NCBI RefSeq assembly: GCF_001661345.1
Contig: NW_017962933.1
Location: 186,001 to 250,000 of the forward strand
DNA length: 64,000 nt
Reading direction: 5' to 3'
DNA from: Ascoidea rubescens DSM 1968
Taxonomy: Eukaryota; Ascomycota; Saccharomycetes; Ascoideales; Ascoideaceae
The notes beneath the pieces are model-generated. The model ran no database searches, was not told the DNA's origin, and saw nothing but the letters and a program-made list of their open reading frames with translations. Of the stretch, positions 52,301 to 62,899 are shown piece by piece. The first letter of the stretch is position 1. The number at the start of each line of letters is the position of its first letter. The position numbers and the translations under genes are program-made.

Positions 52301-52589
52301 GACTGAAGGAGTTGATTGTATTTGAAGGATTTGAGTAAGAAAAAGATAAGGATCTCTTTGAAGAAGATGAAGAGGAGGAGGTTAGGGAGAATTGTGGTTT
52401 GTTATAATCAAAGGAAATATCTTGGAATTCAGCATTATTTATTTTAATCAAGGCGTTATTTAGTTGGTTGATCTTTTCTAACTCAATTTTTTTCTGTTTG
52501 AGCTGGTTGATTTTGATTTCTCTTTGTTTCAACAGATTTTTGTTTTTTTCTTTTTGGGATTGCAAGTCGGCTTTGGTGAAGGAAGACAT
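49389..52589 (-). CDS. Large protein with a degenerate C-terminal TBC (Rab-GAP-like) domain
   Basis: A 1066-residue protein. Residues 5-50 are a charged coiled coil (KNLLKQREIKINQLKQKK), residues 60-760 are Ser/Asn-rich and disordered, and a second coiled coil lies at about 760-815 (EKQKHDEELQNLIF...). The last 240 residues look like a TBC domain: NIPQKLRFKIWFDIL matches the opening 'GIPxxLRxxxW' helix, IEIDLIIEKLYPHL sits where IxxDxxR is expected, and GLNFGDEI where GYxQGM is expected. So the catalytic Arg is Ile and the catalytic Gln is Phe. If the domain call is right it should not act as a GAP. Candidate relatives are the non-catalytic yeast TBC proteins such as Oca5 or Gyl1, but I cannot assign orthology. 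Start: ATG 52589. Confidence 0.65.
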   Translation of the reverse strand: MSSFTKADLQSQKEKNKNLLKQREIKINQLKQKKIELEKINQLNNALIKINNAEFQDISFDYNKPQFSLTSSSSSSSKRSLSFSYSNPSNTINSFSRSTLSVSSNNNNNTKNNNDHNNSSSSLNKYSKGSRPSDNLINLHFKKSFIPNNFNGSLLRSSSLSSSTDLHNPSPININNDTNINLKKLNSRPISNDSITSSESGNFIFDSQLTSNSTSNSNSRLSSLTSIDSQNILPFQFDNQKSISQDVNPIPNFNNYLNNIISKNINSNNNDSPYDDYDNININSNFNSNTYNQNNTSNTPFPDYHPNPNPSHNTHVRADSVATENTVLSNISENTLVRVNSNNTNTSTTTIASNNTLSQLNQNNIPTATTTTTTTTNNFDSTKLENNSLKRIAKPSLKLGNLSNLKHPNFSEAELEKHTRINTHINSKLIPIKNSNSPYNSNFSPSDQNNFKRFQSMPSLQNVIKNKNDPIPSNPEFDLNSQNNQNNSHISNPHHNDYYQNTLFFDSQDSHNILNVYKNSNAFAQSIGLDLSRKLSQSKYRNELPTSSFNPSQNLVPYPPDSNLTPGQKYQLKRQMSQSKLLKSNNHQNDVIINTNDELLSDDDPLLYNIPFASGSAATLFTKQNGKSEKFMKHVLNDSPSALPPSPLVEPTLNSPDLQFANALSAYYKSCSDNYIKKEMKKREENSLRLPSFILNQAEVESLSSCSSMSSKTSRDSKLSIFSSSSNSSLTSTEKIHLEDLKLISAEKTEVLSQTRPMWLPPKLQQEKQKHDEELQNLIFSLQKKELKRNSLQQKKIELDQKNAQKWFELSVKVKEVHKNSIYEMSKLCWKTNIPQKLRFKIWFDILTYYNKKNGLSEEIESLTLLSNKLKTIDISYKEIEIDLIIEKLYPHLDKFQKGCPLYDSIKNLLLCKSISRNGLNFGDEILSAILLLNFTKQETFTLINLLDKNVLNDVFVEKFDKNIKTNPALKKYLSKFFDDELSNLNTRVLFKMLLKINNQLMIQILDHLILNNNYKVFYCMFLVVIKFYHFGFLDISDLIKNEDKQVNIPNDNDFLEKFAHYYKKF

Positions 52590-54800
52590 GAATGATTAAA
52601 AAGATAAGGGAGGTAAAGTAAGTAGAGAAAGAGGAAACAACGAATGGAAAAGGCTGGATTGAGAAGTGGAGAAGTAGCAGGTGAAGAGGTAAAAGATGGG
52701 ATTAGATTGATGTATTAGTTATTAAATATATTTGAATATGATATATAATTAGCGTGTAATTAGCGTAAAAGCAGGATAAATAGAAGAAATAGGATAAATA
52801 GGATAAATAAGGTAACTAGATCTGGATAAAACTGACTTTGGATTAAAATGTGATAAAGATAGATGAAATGTATTGTTTAAATAATATTTTTCAAGTAATA
52901 TTAACAAAACGAGTGAATAAAGTTGGTTGGAGATTAAGAAGAGTAAGAAATCAAGAGTCTTGTAATAGGATTTCAAGTGAATTTCAATAAGATTTCAATA
53001 GGATTTCATTAAATGAAAGGTTTTAAAGAAGGACAGCTTTAATGTCGTATAATCGTTATAATCGTTGTAGTTGTTGTGGTCGTTGTAAATTGTAAATATA
53101 ATCTTTATAGTTTTATGGATATCGTTATGAAGTGGTCAATCTTTGGAAGAGGACACAAGAGGTGGTATGTTTGGTGATATAGCCTGGTGATATGGCTGTG
53201 GTGCCAGTGAGATATGGCTGGGTATTGTGAAGAAAGAGAAGAGAAAGAAGAGAAAGGGAAGATAATCTGTGGAGCGATTATGGCTTGGGAAAGACAAATG
53301 GAGCTGGAGGATGGTAGAGCACTGGGCTTTATATATCTGATGTAACGTAAACAAGAGAAAGAAGCAGTGGAAGGAATCTGGACGCTTATAATCTTCAAGA
53401 GATGAGGTTTGAACCTGAGTCTGAGCCCAAGGGTATTTCTGTTTGTTCGCTATCCGTTCGTGAGACACCGCTGCTGGTGCTCCCAGCTTTCCTCTTCATT
53501 CACCGCTCTTCTTCTGCACATCAATGCTGCACCAGAACCTAAATTTACCGCCCGTGCGCTGCTACACTTCATCCGCTCTGCTGGCTCCCACAGAGCACGC
53601 GCTACTATTTTTAACCAAGTTGTTGATTGGCCACTGCAGACGCTCCAGCAGCTGTTTTCTGCGTTGGTGTGCATACACACCGCTTTCTGCCGCGCTAGTG
53701 CTCTGCCTAGCTCTGAACAGCCCGATTTGTGTGTCTCAGACGCTCTTTTGGGTGCTGTGAGCCACAAAAGCCGGCCAGGCCTAGACCGCTGCAAGCTGTC
53801 ATCGGCGTGTAAGCCTGGGTTTGGCGTCGCCGGAATGTGCATGGATACTTGGCGGAATGTGGAGCTCAGCTGCCAGTCCAAAACACCACCGGCAACACCA
53901 TCTTCCGAATGCGGAAGAACCACTGTCTGCGTAATCTCACCATTGCTTGTTCAACTGCGTTCTAGCCCTTTTCCTACTCTTGAGTTGTTCTTCTTCCTCT
54001 GTTTCTTTCTCTTCACACCTTTCTCTCTTGGCCTTCATTTCTTGTGTTACTGCATATCCACCCATATTCATTTCAATCTACTTGCCGGACCAATATGGTT
54101 GGATCTCGTGCGCTATATGCACACAATAAATACAGGCTTAAATCTTCCATTGCTTTGATTTCTGTCTGAATTTTTTCCAGGTCTTGGCAACTCTTTTCTT
54201 GTTCTTATTTCTGTGCTCTGAGATTCAAAAAACCCTTAGAATTCCAATTAAATAATCCCATGCAAATCAATCTCACTTATCAGCAGTTTCACTACCTCCA
54301 CCTCTCTCGCCTGTTTTCTTACATTTTTGTTTTGCGACAGCAGAATTTCCCATTCATTTTTCGTTGTATCTGTTCCTATTGCTTTGCATTCCATCAAATT
54401 TCATCTTTCCATTGCTTCATATCAATTTTTTACCAAACTTCTTTTTTTCTCTTTTCTTCTCTTTTTTACTCTTTTTTTTTTTTTTCTCTTTCCTTCTTGT
54501 TTTTTTCTTTATTTTTTTCTCACTTCTTTTGTTTATTTTTTTACTCTGCAAATTCCATTTTTACTTTCCCAAATAAGGGTTCACTGCACTGCATACAAAT
54601 CCGTCGTCCTGGATTTGGTTTTTCCCAATAAATAAGACCTTTTCAAGTGTACTCGAACGTTATTTCAAATCTTATTCACCCGCAAAAGCTTAATTGTTCT
54701 TTTCCATTGCCGCTATTGGTAAGTTTCAATTCAGATATAATCAATTGTCATCCGTTCACTATATCGTACTCACATATCTCTACCTATATACTTCGGTGTC
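52590..54800. other. 2.2-kb upstream region of the TBC gene
   Basis: AT-rich near the gene with GGATAAATA repeats (about 52772-52812) and TCGTTGTA repeats (about 53050-53090). A G+C-rich island spans about 53410-53950 (I count 32 G+C in 53521-53580). A plus-strand polypyrimidine tract of about 110 bp lies near 54438-54545. Frames of 249 and 157 codons in the island on opposite strands are not convincing genes. No RNA gene recognised. Confidence 0.6.
54438..54545. repeat. Polypyrimidine tract (CTTTT-rich)
   Basis: About 110 bases almost wholly C/T on the plus strand, with long T runs. Low-complexity sequence that could be nucleosome-excluding. Confidence 0.8.
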
Positions 54801-56444
54801 TCACGTGTTCACTGGCATAGACGTCGATGGTCCATTTTTCTCTAGCTTATCGCTCGTTTTCCATAATTTAGTCACTGTGTGAGGTCGAGTTAAAAAGGCT
54901 AGCCCTGATTTGCCATAAAAATTCAAGTCTCCCAAAAACGACTCTTTACTGCCTGTAAACCCAAACATTGGTAATGGCACTGGAATCGCTACATTGACTC
55001 CAACTTGTCCCACTTCCACTTCATTTTCAAATTTTTGGCCATTAATTCCACTTGTAGTGAAAATTGAACACCCATTCCCATATTTGTTCCCGTTGACTAT
55101 CTCAATTGCTTCGTCCAAGGTCTCTACCAGAATAACACTCAACACTGGCCCAAATATTTCTTCTTCATAGCACCTCATCCCAGGCTTAACCTCTCCCAAT
55201 ATAGTGGGCCCAAGAAAATTCCCATTAGGCAACTCTTTGCTCCTAAACTTCCTACCATCTAATAACACTTTAGCTCCTTCTTTCTTTTCACTATACCCGA
55301 TTATTTCAATCGCTCTATCCAACGCTTCCTTCGATATCAATGGTCCTAAATCACTTTTCTCATCAAATCCACTTCCAACTTTTAGTTTCTTGCTTTCTCT
55401 AATCAATTCCTTTATCCATTTTTCACTTTCTCCAACACATACCAACACTGAGATAGCCATACACCTTTGTCCTGCGGCTCCAAATGCTGCCCCGATTACT
55501 CCATTAATAAACTGCTCCTTATTTGCATCCTTCATAATAACCAAATGATTCTTCGCTCCTAAATTGGCTTGACACCTTTTCCCGTATTTACTGCTCTTTT
55601 CATATATATACCTTCCGGCTTTGTCTCCTCCAACAAACGTTATCCCCTTCACCTTCGGGTGCTCAATCAATGTATCAACCGTCAAATTCTTCCCATGAAC
55701 AACATTAACAACCCCACTGGGCACCCCTGCCTCTTTGCTCAATTCAGCTATAATAATCGACGCCCCAGGTGCCCTCTCTGACGGTTTAATAACTGTACTG
55801 TTCCCACTAACTATAATCAATGGCAACGTCCAAAGTGGTATCATCGCAGGAAAATTAAATGGACATATCGACCCAACCACTCCAATTGGCTTTCGACTCA
55901 TTTTGGTCTCCATATCTTTTGATACCTCTAAAACACTCCCCAACAAATCTGACGTGCAACTACACGCTACTTCTGCCACTTGTATCCCCCTCAACACATC
56001 TCCCTTTGCATCCGAAAACGTCTTTCCTTGTTCAAGAACAATACTACCTGCAATTCTATCCATGTTTTTCCTTAATAACTCCACATATTTGAACGCAATT
56101 TGCTGTCTCTTGATTATCGAAACCTTGCTAAATTTCTTAAATGCTTCATCCGCTGATTCAATAGCCTCGTTTAATTCCTCAACAGTAGACTGGGGAACTC
56201 TTCCAACAACATAGTTCGTAGATGGATCATGAATATCAAACCATTCTTTAGATTTTGATTCAATCAATTCATTATTAAGAAAAGATGGTGTAATATACGG
56301 TTTATCTTTTTTTTTGGTATGTTCTCTAGTATATCTATCCCATGTTGAATTGAGTTTAACTGTGTTATAATATCTTAAATTATTTAGATTCAATTCAAAT
56401 CTACCTAATCCATATCCTTTTCTAATCATTAATCTAGAAATCAT
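54801..56444 (-). CDS. Methylmalonate-semialdehyde dehydrogenase (CoA-acylating), mitochondrial
   Basis: A 547-residue aldehyde dehydrogenase of the MMSDH subfamily, which converts methylmalonate semialdehyde from valine (or malonate semialdehyde) to propionyl-CoA (or acetyl-CoA). Residues 1-30 ([16 protein letters not shown]...) are basic and presequence-like. The oxyanion Asn198 in [16 protein letters not shown] and the catalytic Cys328 in [15 protein letters not shown] are present; [17 protein letters not shown] and [11 protein letters not shown] are typical. [14 protein letters not shown] is diagnostic for MMSDH, which lacks the usual catalytic Glu of other ALDHs. S. cerevisiae has no MMSDH, so this yeast can probably degrade valine this way. 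The product propionyl-CoA feeds the 2-methylcitrate cycle, one enzyme of which (PDH1) is 23 kb away. Start: ATG 56444, with a second ATG five codons later. Confidence 0.93.
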   Translation of the reverse strand: MISRLMIRKGYGLGRFELNLNNLRYYNTVKLNSTWDRYTREHTKKKDKPYITPSFLNNELIESKSKEWFDIHDPSTNYVVGRVPQSTVEELNEAIESADEAFKKFSKVSIIKRQQIAFKYVELLRKNMDRIAGSIVLEQGKTFSDAKGDVLRGIQVAEVACSCTSDLLGSVLEVSKDMETKMSRKPIGVVGSICPFNFPAMIPLWTLPLIIVSGNSTVIKPSERAPGASIIIAELSKEAGVPSGVVNVVHGKNLTVDTLIEHPKVKGITFVGGDKAGRYIYEKSSKYGKRCQANLGAKNHLVIMKDANKEQFINGVIGAAFGAAGQRCMAISVLVCVGESEKWIKELIRESKKLKVGSGFDEKSDLGPLISKEALDRAIEIIGYSEKKEGAKVLLDGRKFRSKELPNGNFLGPTILGEVKPGMRCYEEEIFGPVLSVILVETLDEAIEIVNGNKYGNGCSIFTTSGINGQKFENEVEVGQVGVNVAIPVPLPMFGFTGSKESFLGDLNFYGKSGLAFLTRPHTVTKLWKTSDKLEKNGPSTSMPVNT

Positions 56445-57053
56445 TTTAATTAATAATATACTATATTATATTATATTAACAATCTTTTATTAATATTGAT
56501 ATTAATAATAAAAATGGAAATTGAAATTGAAATTGAAAATTAAAGAGTGGATTTTATACCAAATTTATATCATCATCAATACCAAATTAATATTCTAATC
56601 TACTGCTTTTTACTTTGTTCTTCAATCCATTTGCTGATGATAATTGGTTTATCTTGAATTTAACTCCCATTCTGATGGGAAGCCAATGCCGAGCTCCTCT
56701 CTTTCTCTATTCAACTGAATTGCATTTTATGGAGACAATAAATTCGACAAAAACGATAAATAATACCATACAAACTTCAATTTTCCAATAAAAATAAACA
56801 CATCACGTGTAATTTAGGGTTCTAATTTTTTGGAATTTTTCAATTTTTCAGTTATATTCCATATTATCAACTATGAACCAAATTATGAACAAAGAATATT
56901 GATTTAATTTAATTGAAAATGCTCTCCAACGATAAGTGTATACATATATTTATATAAATATTTATAATCAATTAGCAAAGATAAAAGACAAAGAAAAAAA
57001 AACCAATAAAAAAGATAAGATGAATGTTAAATAGTGTTATTAATTTCAATTTG
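56445..57053. other. Promoter of the MMSDH gene
   Basis: 609 bp, AT-rich. CACGTG at 56804-56809 is followed by TTAGGGTT at 56814-56821 (Tbf1/telomere-like core). Together they repeat the E-box plus GGGT/GGGC pairing seen upstream of RPS0. No gene seen. Confidence 0.6.
56804..56821. promoter_or_regulatory. CACGTG plus TTAGGGTT pair upstream of MMSDH
   Basis: The two elements are four bases apart, about 360-375 bp upstream of the MMSDH ATG. Cbf1-like and Tbf1-like cores by consensus only. Confidence 0.4.
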
Positions 57054-58130
57054 TTAACCGTAATAATTATAATCTGAGTTATACTCTTGATCTAGACTCA
57101 TTAAGTTTTCTTCTTTATCTTCAGAGTTAAAGTTTTGATTACCATTATTATAATTATTATTATTATTGTTATTATCATTATTACTATTGTTATTGTTATT
57201 GTTATTATTATCATTATAATTATTATTATAATTATTATTATAGTTTAAATTGGTATTAATACTATCATTATAACTTTCACTATAATTATCATTATTATAT
57301 GTATTGTTATAATTGCTGTTATAAAAACTTGGATAACTATTCATATTGGGAGATTGAATAAACATATTATTTGATGAAAGATCCAAATCGTTTGAATTCA
57401 ATATATTTAATAACTTTTGATTGTTATTAATATTATTATTAGCTTGCAATAATGAAGAGACATTGGGTATTGGAAATTTTGGGAGTTGATTATGATTTGC
57501 AAACTCAGATGAATTAGCTTTTCTCAATTTGGGATGATTTTTCAATGATGAAAATTCAGACGTTTCTCTTTCATCAAGATTTAACGAATTGTTTAAACTG
57601 TATTGATGATGTTGCTGTTGCTGTTGCTGTTGTTGTTGTTGTTGTTGTTGTTGTTGATTCAAGAAGATCGAACCAACAGATGACATTGAAGAAATTGAAG
57701 AGCTGGATGATGTTCTTTTATAATAATTTTTAGATCTTGAAGATGGTCCTTCATTAAATGTACAGTTCATATTGTATTCTTTACATAATTTACAAGGTAT
57801 ACCAGCTTCAATTATACAACAAGATTTTCTTTTTCTACAAAAATCACAAGGTCTTTGTCTTCTAGATTTATATCTTCTTGTAATTATTGGACTTTCCTGA
57901 TTCATATTCATATTCATATTCATATTCATATTCATATTCATGTTCATATTCATGTTCATGTTCATGTTCATATTATTAAGATTATTGATGTTGCCAATAT
58001 TTAATGCGTTCGTTCCATTGTTATTCTGATCCGGATTAATATTGGAAGAACCATAATAATTTTGCTGATTATACGACATCTGTTGTTGCTGGATATAATA
58101 ACTAATATTTTTAGGAGGAATGCTATTCAT
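57054..58130 (-). CDS. Zn2Cys6 transcription factor with NM, Gln and Asn repeats
   Basis: A 358-residue protein with a fungal binuclear zinc cluster: C93-x2-C96-x6-C103-x7-C111-x2-C114-x6-C121, preceded by the basic RRYKSRRQRP. There is no fungal-TF middle homology domain, so the rest is low complexity: ten or so Asn-Met dipeptides at 53-75 just before the cluster, a Gln run of about 16 at about 160-177, and Asn/Tyr-rich stretches to the end. The cluster wording (RPCDFCRKRKSCC) is closer to regulators with an RPCDxCRxRK start than to Gal4, but the target genes cannot be told. It lies between the MMSDH gene and the Rlm1-type gene, all on the minus strand. Start: ATG 58130. The repeats make its length likely to vary between strains. 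Confidence 0.85.
   Translation of the reverse strand: MNSIPPKNISYYIQQQQMSYNQQNYYGSSNINPDQNNNGTNALNIGNINNLNNMNMNMNMNMNMNMNMNMNMNMNMNQESPIITRRYKSRRQRPCDFCRKRKSCCIIEAGIPCKLCKEYNMNCTFNEGPSSRSKNYYKRTSSSSSISSMSSVGSIFLNQQQQQQQQQQQQQQQHHQYSLNNSLNLDERETSEFSSLKNHPKLRKANSSEFANHNQLPKFPIPNVSSLLQANNNINNNQKLLNILNSNDLDLSSNNMFIQSPNMNSYPSFYNSNYNNTYNNDNYSESYNDSINTNLNYNNNYNNNYNDNNNNNNNNSNNDNNNNNNNYNNGNQNFNSEDKEENLMSLDQEYNSDYNYYG
57897..57975 (-). repeat. Hexanucleotide coding repeat (Asn-Met)n
   Basis: About twelve copies of the six-base unit ATTCAT/GTTCAT on the plus strand, read on the minus strand as ATGAAT/ATGAAC, encoding Met-Asn dipeptides just ahead of the zinc cluster. All units stay in frame. Confidence 0.9.
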
Positions 58131-59211
58131 TTTCCATCCATAATGCTTCCTTTATTTTTTTTTCGTTCTTCCTTGAAAAGTTTATCAGTTAAAGTTAAGA
58201 GAGGAACTTCAGCATAAATATATATTTTTTTTTCTTTTGTTTACTAAGTTAGGCAATATCAATGTTGCTAATTAGGTCGGGCAAACTATGGATAGGCGAT
58301 AATAATAATGATTTGTTATTTGCTGGACATATGTGGAGAAAGTTCTGGTATATATATTTGGAAAAGCAGTGAACATAATTTGAACACCAGGAAGAAAAGG
58401 AAATAAAAGTACAGACATCACTAGCCCAATTAAAGTAGTTGAAAGCTGTTGATAGTAAGTGAAAAGAACCGATGAAGTGAGCGACTCGTGTTTAGAGCAT
58501 AAGGGCGGCCTTGGAGCCAGAGCCAGCTGGCGGATAGCTGGGCTCACCGCAGCAGCGGCAGCAGTAGGAGGGCCGAGACAGCAGCAGCAGAAGCACAGGA
58601 AGCAGAGGCAGCAGAGGCAGCAGAACGAGACCCGCTGGGCTGGGCTGGATAGAGACCCGGCATGGTGGTGGAGGAAGAGCTTATCAGCGCCGGTTTGCAT
58701 TACTCAAAGCGGAGGAGATATACATCACTGATAACGAAGGGACTACTGCTTTAGTGGTTGGGATGAGATGCGCTATTTCCAGAGTTGTGTTATAGGAGAA
58801 GGTGAAACCACCGAAAAAAAAGAAATATTGATCTGAGCTGAGAAAAATACTATTTTAATACAGTCATAGGTGTGAAAATGAACCAAAGAATGATGAAGAA
58901 ACTTAAACATGAAATATGAATCTATGTCAATGAAACTAGTTAATACCATAAGCAGCAATGAAAACTGGAACTAAAATGAAAATTTAAAAGGAGTGAATCA
59001 TGTCAAAATTGGAAAAAGTTTCGTTATATACACAAAAAAATGAAGATCTGTGAACAAAAAAAATATGGGTTGGTAATAATAAATAGTATGAACTAAAAAA
59101 AATAAAAAAAAATAGTGGTAAATGGTAAATGGTAAAGGTGACTTTTGAAAATCTTTAAAAATGATTTTCTTTAAAATTGGTGTTCGGATTATTCTTAAAG
59201 TTAGTTTTGAA
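58131..59211. other. 1.08-kb spacer and promoter island upstream of the Zn2Cys6 gene
   Basis: A G+C-rich island (about 58480-58700) contains a CAG/GCAGAG-rich stretch (about 58545-58630). The rest is AT-rich. Small frames on both strands look spurious. Confidence 0.65.
58545..58630. repeat. Imperfect CAG-rich trinucleotide block
   Basis: About 85 bp with many CAG triplets broken by AGG, GGC and AAG; non-coding on present evidence, in the Zn2Cys6 gene promoter island. Confidence 0.75.
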
Positions 59212-62200
59212 TTAATTTTTGGCTTTATTTGAAATATTTTCTTTATCTTTATCTTGACTTTGGTCTGAGTCTTTACCTTTATCGTTTTCTTCTGTTTTTG
59301 AATTTTTTTCTTTTTCACTCTTTCCAAGATTGCTTGTAGGAGATTGGCTTAAATCTTTTTTGATTGTAGCATTTGAACTAGTCATCTGAACCGCAGGGTT
59401 TTTGAACGATGTACTAGGGTTTCCTGTTGCTGACAATAATGGCAATGTTAGGCCAAAGTTTGTTGCAGTTGGTGTAGCTCCAAAATTCCAGTCTAAATAA
59501 AAATTGCCTGGTGATAAAAATGCATCATTCATAAATTTCGATGGATATCCACTCAATGGAGTCTTTTCACCATTATTAAAGATCGATGATCGAAGCACAG
59601 CGGAATTCAAATTATTTGGGGGCATAAACCGGCTTGGTGAAGGAAATGGTAGTTGGAGTATACCGCCATTGGCTGGAAATGCAGATAATGGTGTTCCCTT
59701 TGTTGAGTTACTCTCTCTGATGGTTTTTAAAGGATTGGGATTATCATTATTGTCAGTCAACGAGTCAAATTTCTTGTTAAAGTCTTCAATTTTAACATCA
59801 ATGTGCAATGGCTTGTCTATTGAAGACGTCTCCTTGGCTGTTATAGGCCTACTTATGGTCATTGCACTATCCTCAACATGGTCATCATCTTTCGTCTCCA
59901 TTCTCTTTTCAACAATTGAATCATTGCCGCCAGTATCAATTGGTATTTGAACTCGAAGTGTTGGTCTTGATAATGGGTTACTATTTGAAGTATTCTTTGA
60001 GTTATTGCTATGAACGCTATAAGCAGGACTAGCAGCAGAATTATAAGGAATATTAGAGTTGATCATATTCATAGCAGATTGCATTGAATTTGTTTTCCGT
60101 AAGGATTCCAATGAATTTGTCATGATACTTTCACTACTACTGTTAATATTTCTATTAAAAATGTTATTATCGTTATCACTCTCATTATAAATATCCTCAT
60201 CTTCATCATTTTCATTTTCATTGTCATTCTTATTTTTATTTTTGCTTTTGCTTTTATTGTCTTTATCTTTATCTTTATCATTTTTCTTATCATTTTTTTC
60301 ACTTTTTATTTCTTTTTCATTTATAATCTCTTCAGTGTTCTTTTTAGATTTATTATTATTATTGTCATCATTTTTACTGATTGTAAGGTTATTTATTGCT
60401 TGAGAAGATTCGGATATTGTTCTTTGTAAATCAGTTGGAGGAGTTAAAGGTGTTGTTGATTCTAATTTGTTGTTATTAGGAATTACATTATTATTACTAT
60501 TACTATTACTATTATTATTGTTATTGTTATTATTGTTATTCATGTTTTCAGTATTTAGTATACCATTTAAATTATTTGGGTTGTTAAAATTCAAAGAATT
60601 TTGAATTGGAGGTAATTTTTGAATAGAAAATTGGTAATTTGCCATTAGATTATTTTGCATTGGATTGGCGAAGTTTGGGTTATTTAGAAGATTTGGAAAG
60701 GCATTTGGAATTGAATTTGCAGCTAAAAATTGTCTTTGTAGTAATTGAGACAGTAAAATGTATTGCTGCTGCTGCTGCTGCTGTTGTTGTTGTTGTTGTT
60801 GTTGCTCAAATTTAGAGCTTGCTATTTTATTTGTTAAGCTTTGAGAGTTGTTGTTTAAATTATTTAGAGCGGCTATATTATTGTTTTGGATATTTAGATT
60901 GGGGTTGTTTAAATATAAGAATTTATTGTTTAAACTAGCCAAAGTAGATTGGTTTGAATACGGGGTTGTTAAATTAAAGTTACTGAGTGGATTTAAAGGA
61001 GATAAATTATTTAGATTTGATATGTTGTTAATGTTGTTGAGATTGTTAATGTTGTTGAGATTGTTAATGTTGTTGAGATTGTTTAGGTTATTAAAATTAT
61101 TGAAATTGTTGAAAGAATTGTTTCTGACTATTTGCTGAATTGTAGGAGGGGGTGGTAGGAAGTTTAATTGAGAAGCAAGATATTGGTTATTTTGGGATTG
61201 AGAAGATTGGTGGAAATTAAAAGGTTGAACTTGAGGAGATAAGACCGAGGAGGCAGATGAGCTTCTTGCGTGTTTAATGGATTGATTTTTTATGCTTGAT
61301 AGAGAACTTTTCTTCAAATGGTTGACAGTGAAGCTATTGCGATTGGTGTTGATGTTGATGTTGTTATTGTTTGGAGTAGATTGAGCACTGCTTGTGTTGT
61401 TTGTGTTGTTTGTGTTGTTGTTATTGTTATTTAAGTTATTTACGTTATTGAGGTTGTTGAGATTAATGTTATTAAGACTGTTGATGTTGTTGAGGTTTAG
61501 ATTAGTGAGATTTGGATTTGATTTATTGAGATGGGTATCTAAAGTGGCATTGAAACTTGAGTTTATGCTACTTGTTGAGCTCTTTGATTTCTTATGACGC
61601 TTGAGCGAAGGTTCAGAATCAGAGTCGCTGTCGTCTTCATCGTCATCGATGTCGTCGTTCATTAGGATGTCATCTTCGATGTTTGCGCTGGTGTTGTTGG
61701 GCAAAGAGTTGGCGTTTGAATTATTAGTTAAAGAGTAGTGAGAGGTGGAACCAAAAGGGACTCTTGAGTTTGGGTTGTTATGAACTCTTGTAATCTTTTT
61801 GTAGTCGCCATAATAAGAAGGATCTTTTGATTCGTATGGCTGAGGACAGTCAAGATATTTATGTAGTAATTCTTTAGTATCCGAAGAACTGAACTCGTAG
61901 AGTTTATTGTTACTGTTTAATATAATGACAGCGAGATCTACTTGACAAAGAATAGCCAATTCATGAGCTTTTTTAAATAGACCCTGTTTTCTTTTGACAA
62001 ACGTTCTATTGAAAAAAAATTGAAAGAAAAAAAAAACAAATGAAATGAAAAAAAAACAAGAATACAAGATAAAATATTCAAAGGATTGGAATCAATCAGG
62101 TAAAGTTTAGAATCTAATTGAATTCAATTTAATTCAAACAATATTAGACGCAAGTATAATTTGAATTGGATTGAATTGAATTAATGTCAAAGTAAGATAA

Positions 62201-62409
62201 AAGAAGTGGTTATTAGTATGCAATGATTCGTTTTAAAAAGATAAGCTTAAGATAGTAAATGCAGAGAAGGAAGGTGTGTGTTGTTTCAAGACGTGGTAGA
62301 ATGGTAGAAAGGTAGATAGGGAGAATATAAAACAATAGCTGGGTGATACATACACTGTTCTGTTGCGCTCGTCAGTGATAGGTTGGATGGCAATTTTTCT
62401 TCTTCCCAT
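59212..62409 (-). CDS. RLM1: Rlm1/Smp1-type (MEF2-like) MADS-box transcription factor
   Basis: Two exons: 62409-62354 ([18 protein letters not shown] plus two bases) and 62005-59212, joined across a 348-nt intron with GTATGT donor and TAG acceptor, giving 949 residues. The join restores [34 protein letters not shown], a MEF2-type MADS box, followed by [22 protein letters not shown]. The rest is Asn/Ser/Gln-rich: LNNINNLNN repeats near 320-350, a Gln run near 430, Lys/Asp/Asn-rich stretches near 590-650. S. cerevisiae Rlm1 (676 residues) is the target of the Slt2 MAP kinase in the cell-wall integrity pathway, and Smp1 acts downstream of Hog1; which role applies here cannot be decided. The MADS box is intact. 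The intron interrupts the DNA-binding domain; S. cerevisiae RLM1 has none. Confidence 0.92.
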
Positions 62410-62870
62410 GATTAGGAAAAGTATATATATATGAAGGAGAGGAGTGATGAAGCTATGAGCAGGAGTGGGAGCTTTCTAATAATAAATTGGACGATAGAAT
62501 TGGATATTTATAGCACACAGAAAATCTGACACAAGAGGAAAACCAAAAATAAAACTGGAGCAGAATGTGGTGCTGTGCTGTTGGCTCGGAGTGGGAATTT
62601 GCCTGAGGGAGAAGGATTATATCGAGGTACCAAAACAGGCAGAGAGGGCTAGTTGAAGCAATTGGAGCAGGAGCTGGAGCAGGCGATGGATGATTGATCT
62701 GTAGCAGCCAGAAAGTGAGATCGATTATGGGTTCAAGGAGTATATATAAAAATAACAAATTTTTACAAATAGCGGAATACTAGAACGAGCCCAACACAAA
62801 AATACCCTGCTGCTATTTATAGCATATCTATTTTCGGCGGTCTAAGCCGCACATTCACGTACATGTGTCT

Positions 62871-62899
62871 CACGTGAGCGCTGACTAAGCGCTGACTCA
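62871..62899. promoter_or_regulatory. CACGTG followed by AGCGCTGACT direct repeat and TGACTCA
   Basis: CACGTG at 62871-62876, AGCGCTGACT at 62877-62886 and again at 62888-62897, the second extending to TGACTCA (62893-62899), a Gcn4/AP-1 core. TGACTAA in the first copy is a Yap1-type half. Located about 460-490 bp upstream of the Rlm1-type gene. Confidence 0.5.

Noticed and set aside
53409-54158. 249-codon plus-strand open frame, with an overlapping 157-codon minus frame
   Set aside because: The plus frame begins at a TTG, not ATG; both lie in a G+C-rich island where stops are rare, have codon use unlike real genes here and match no family.
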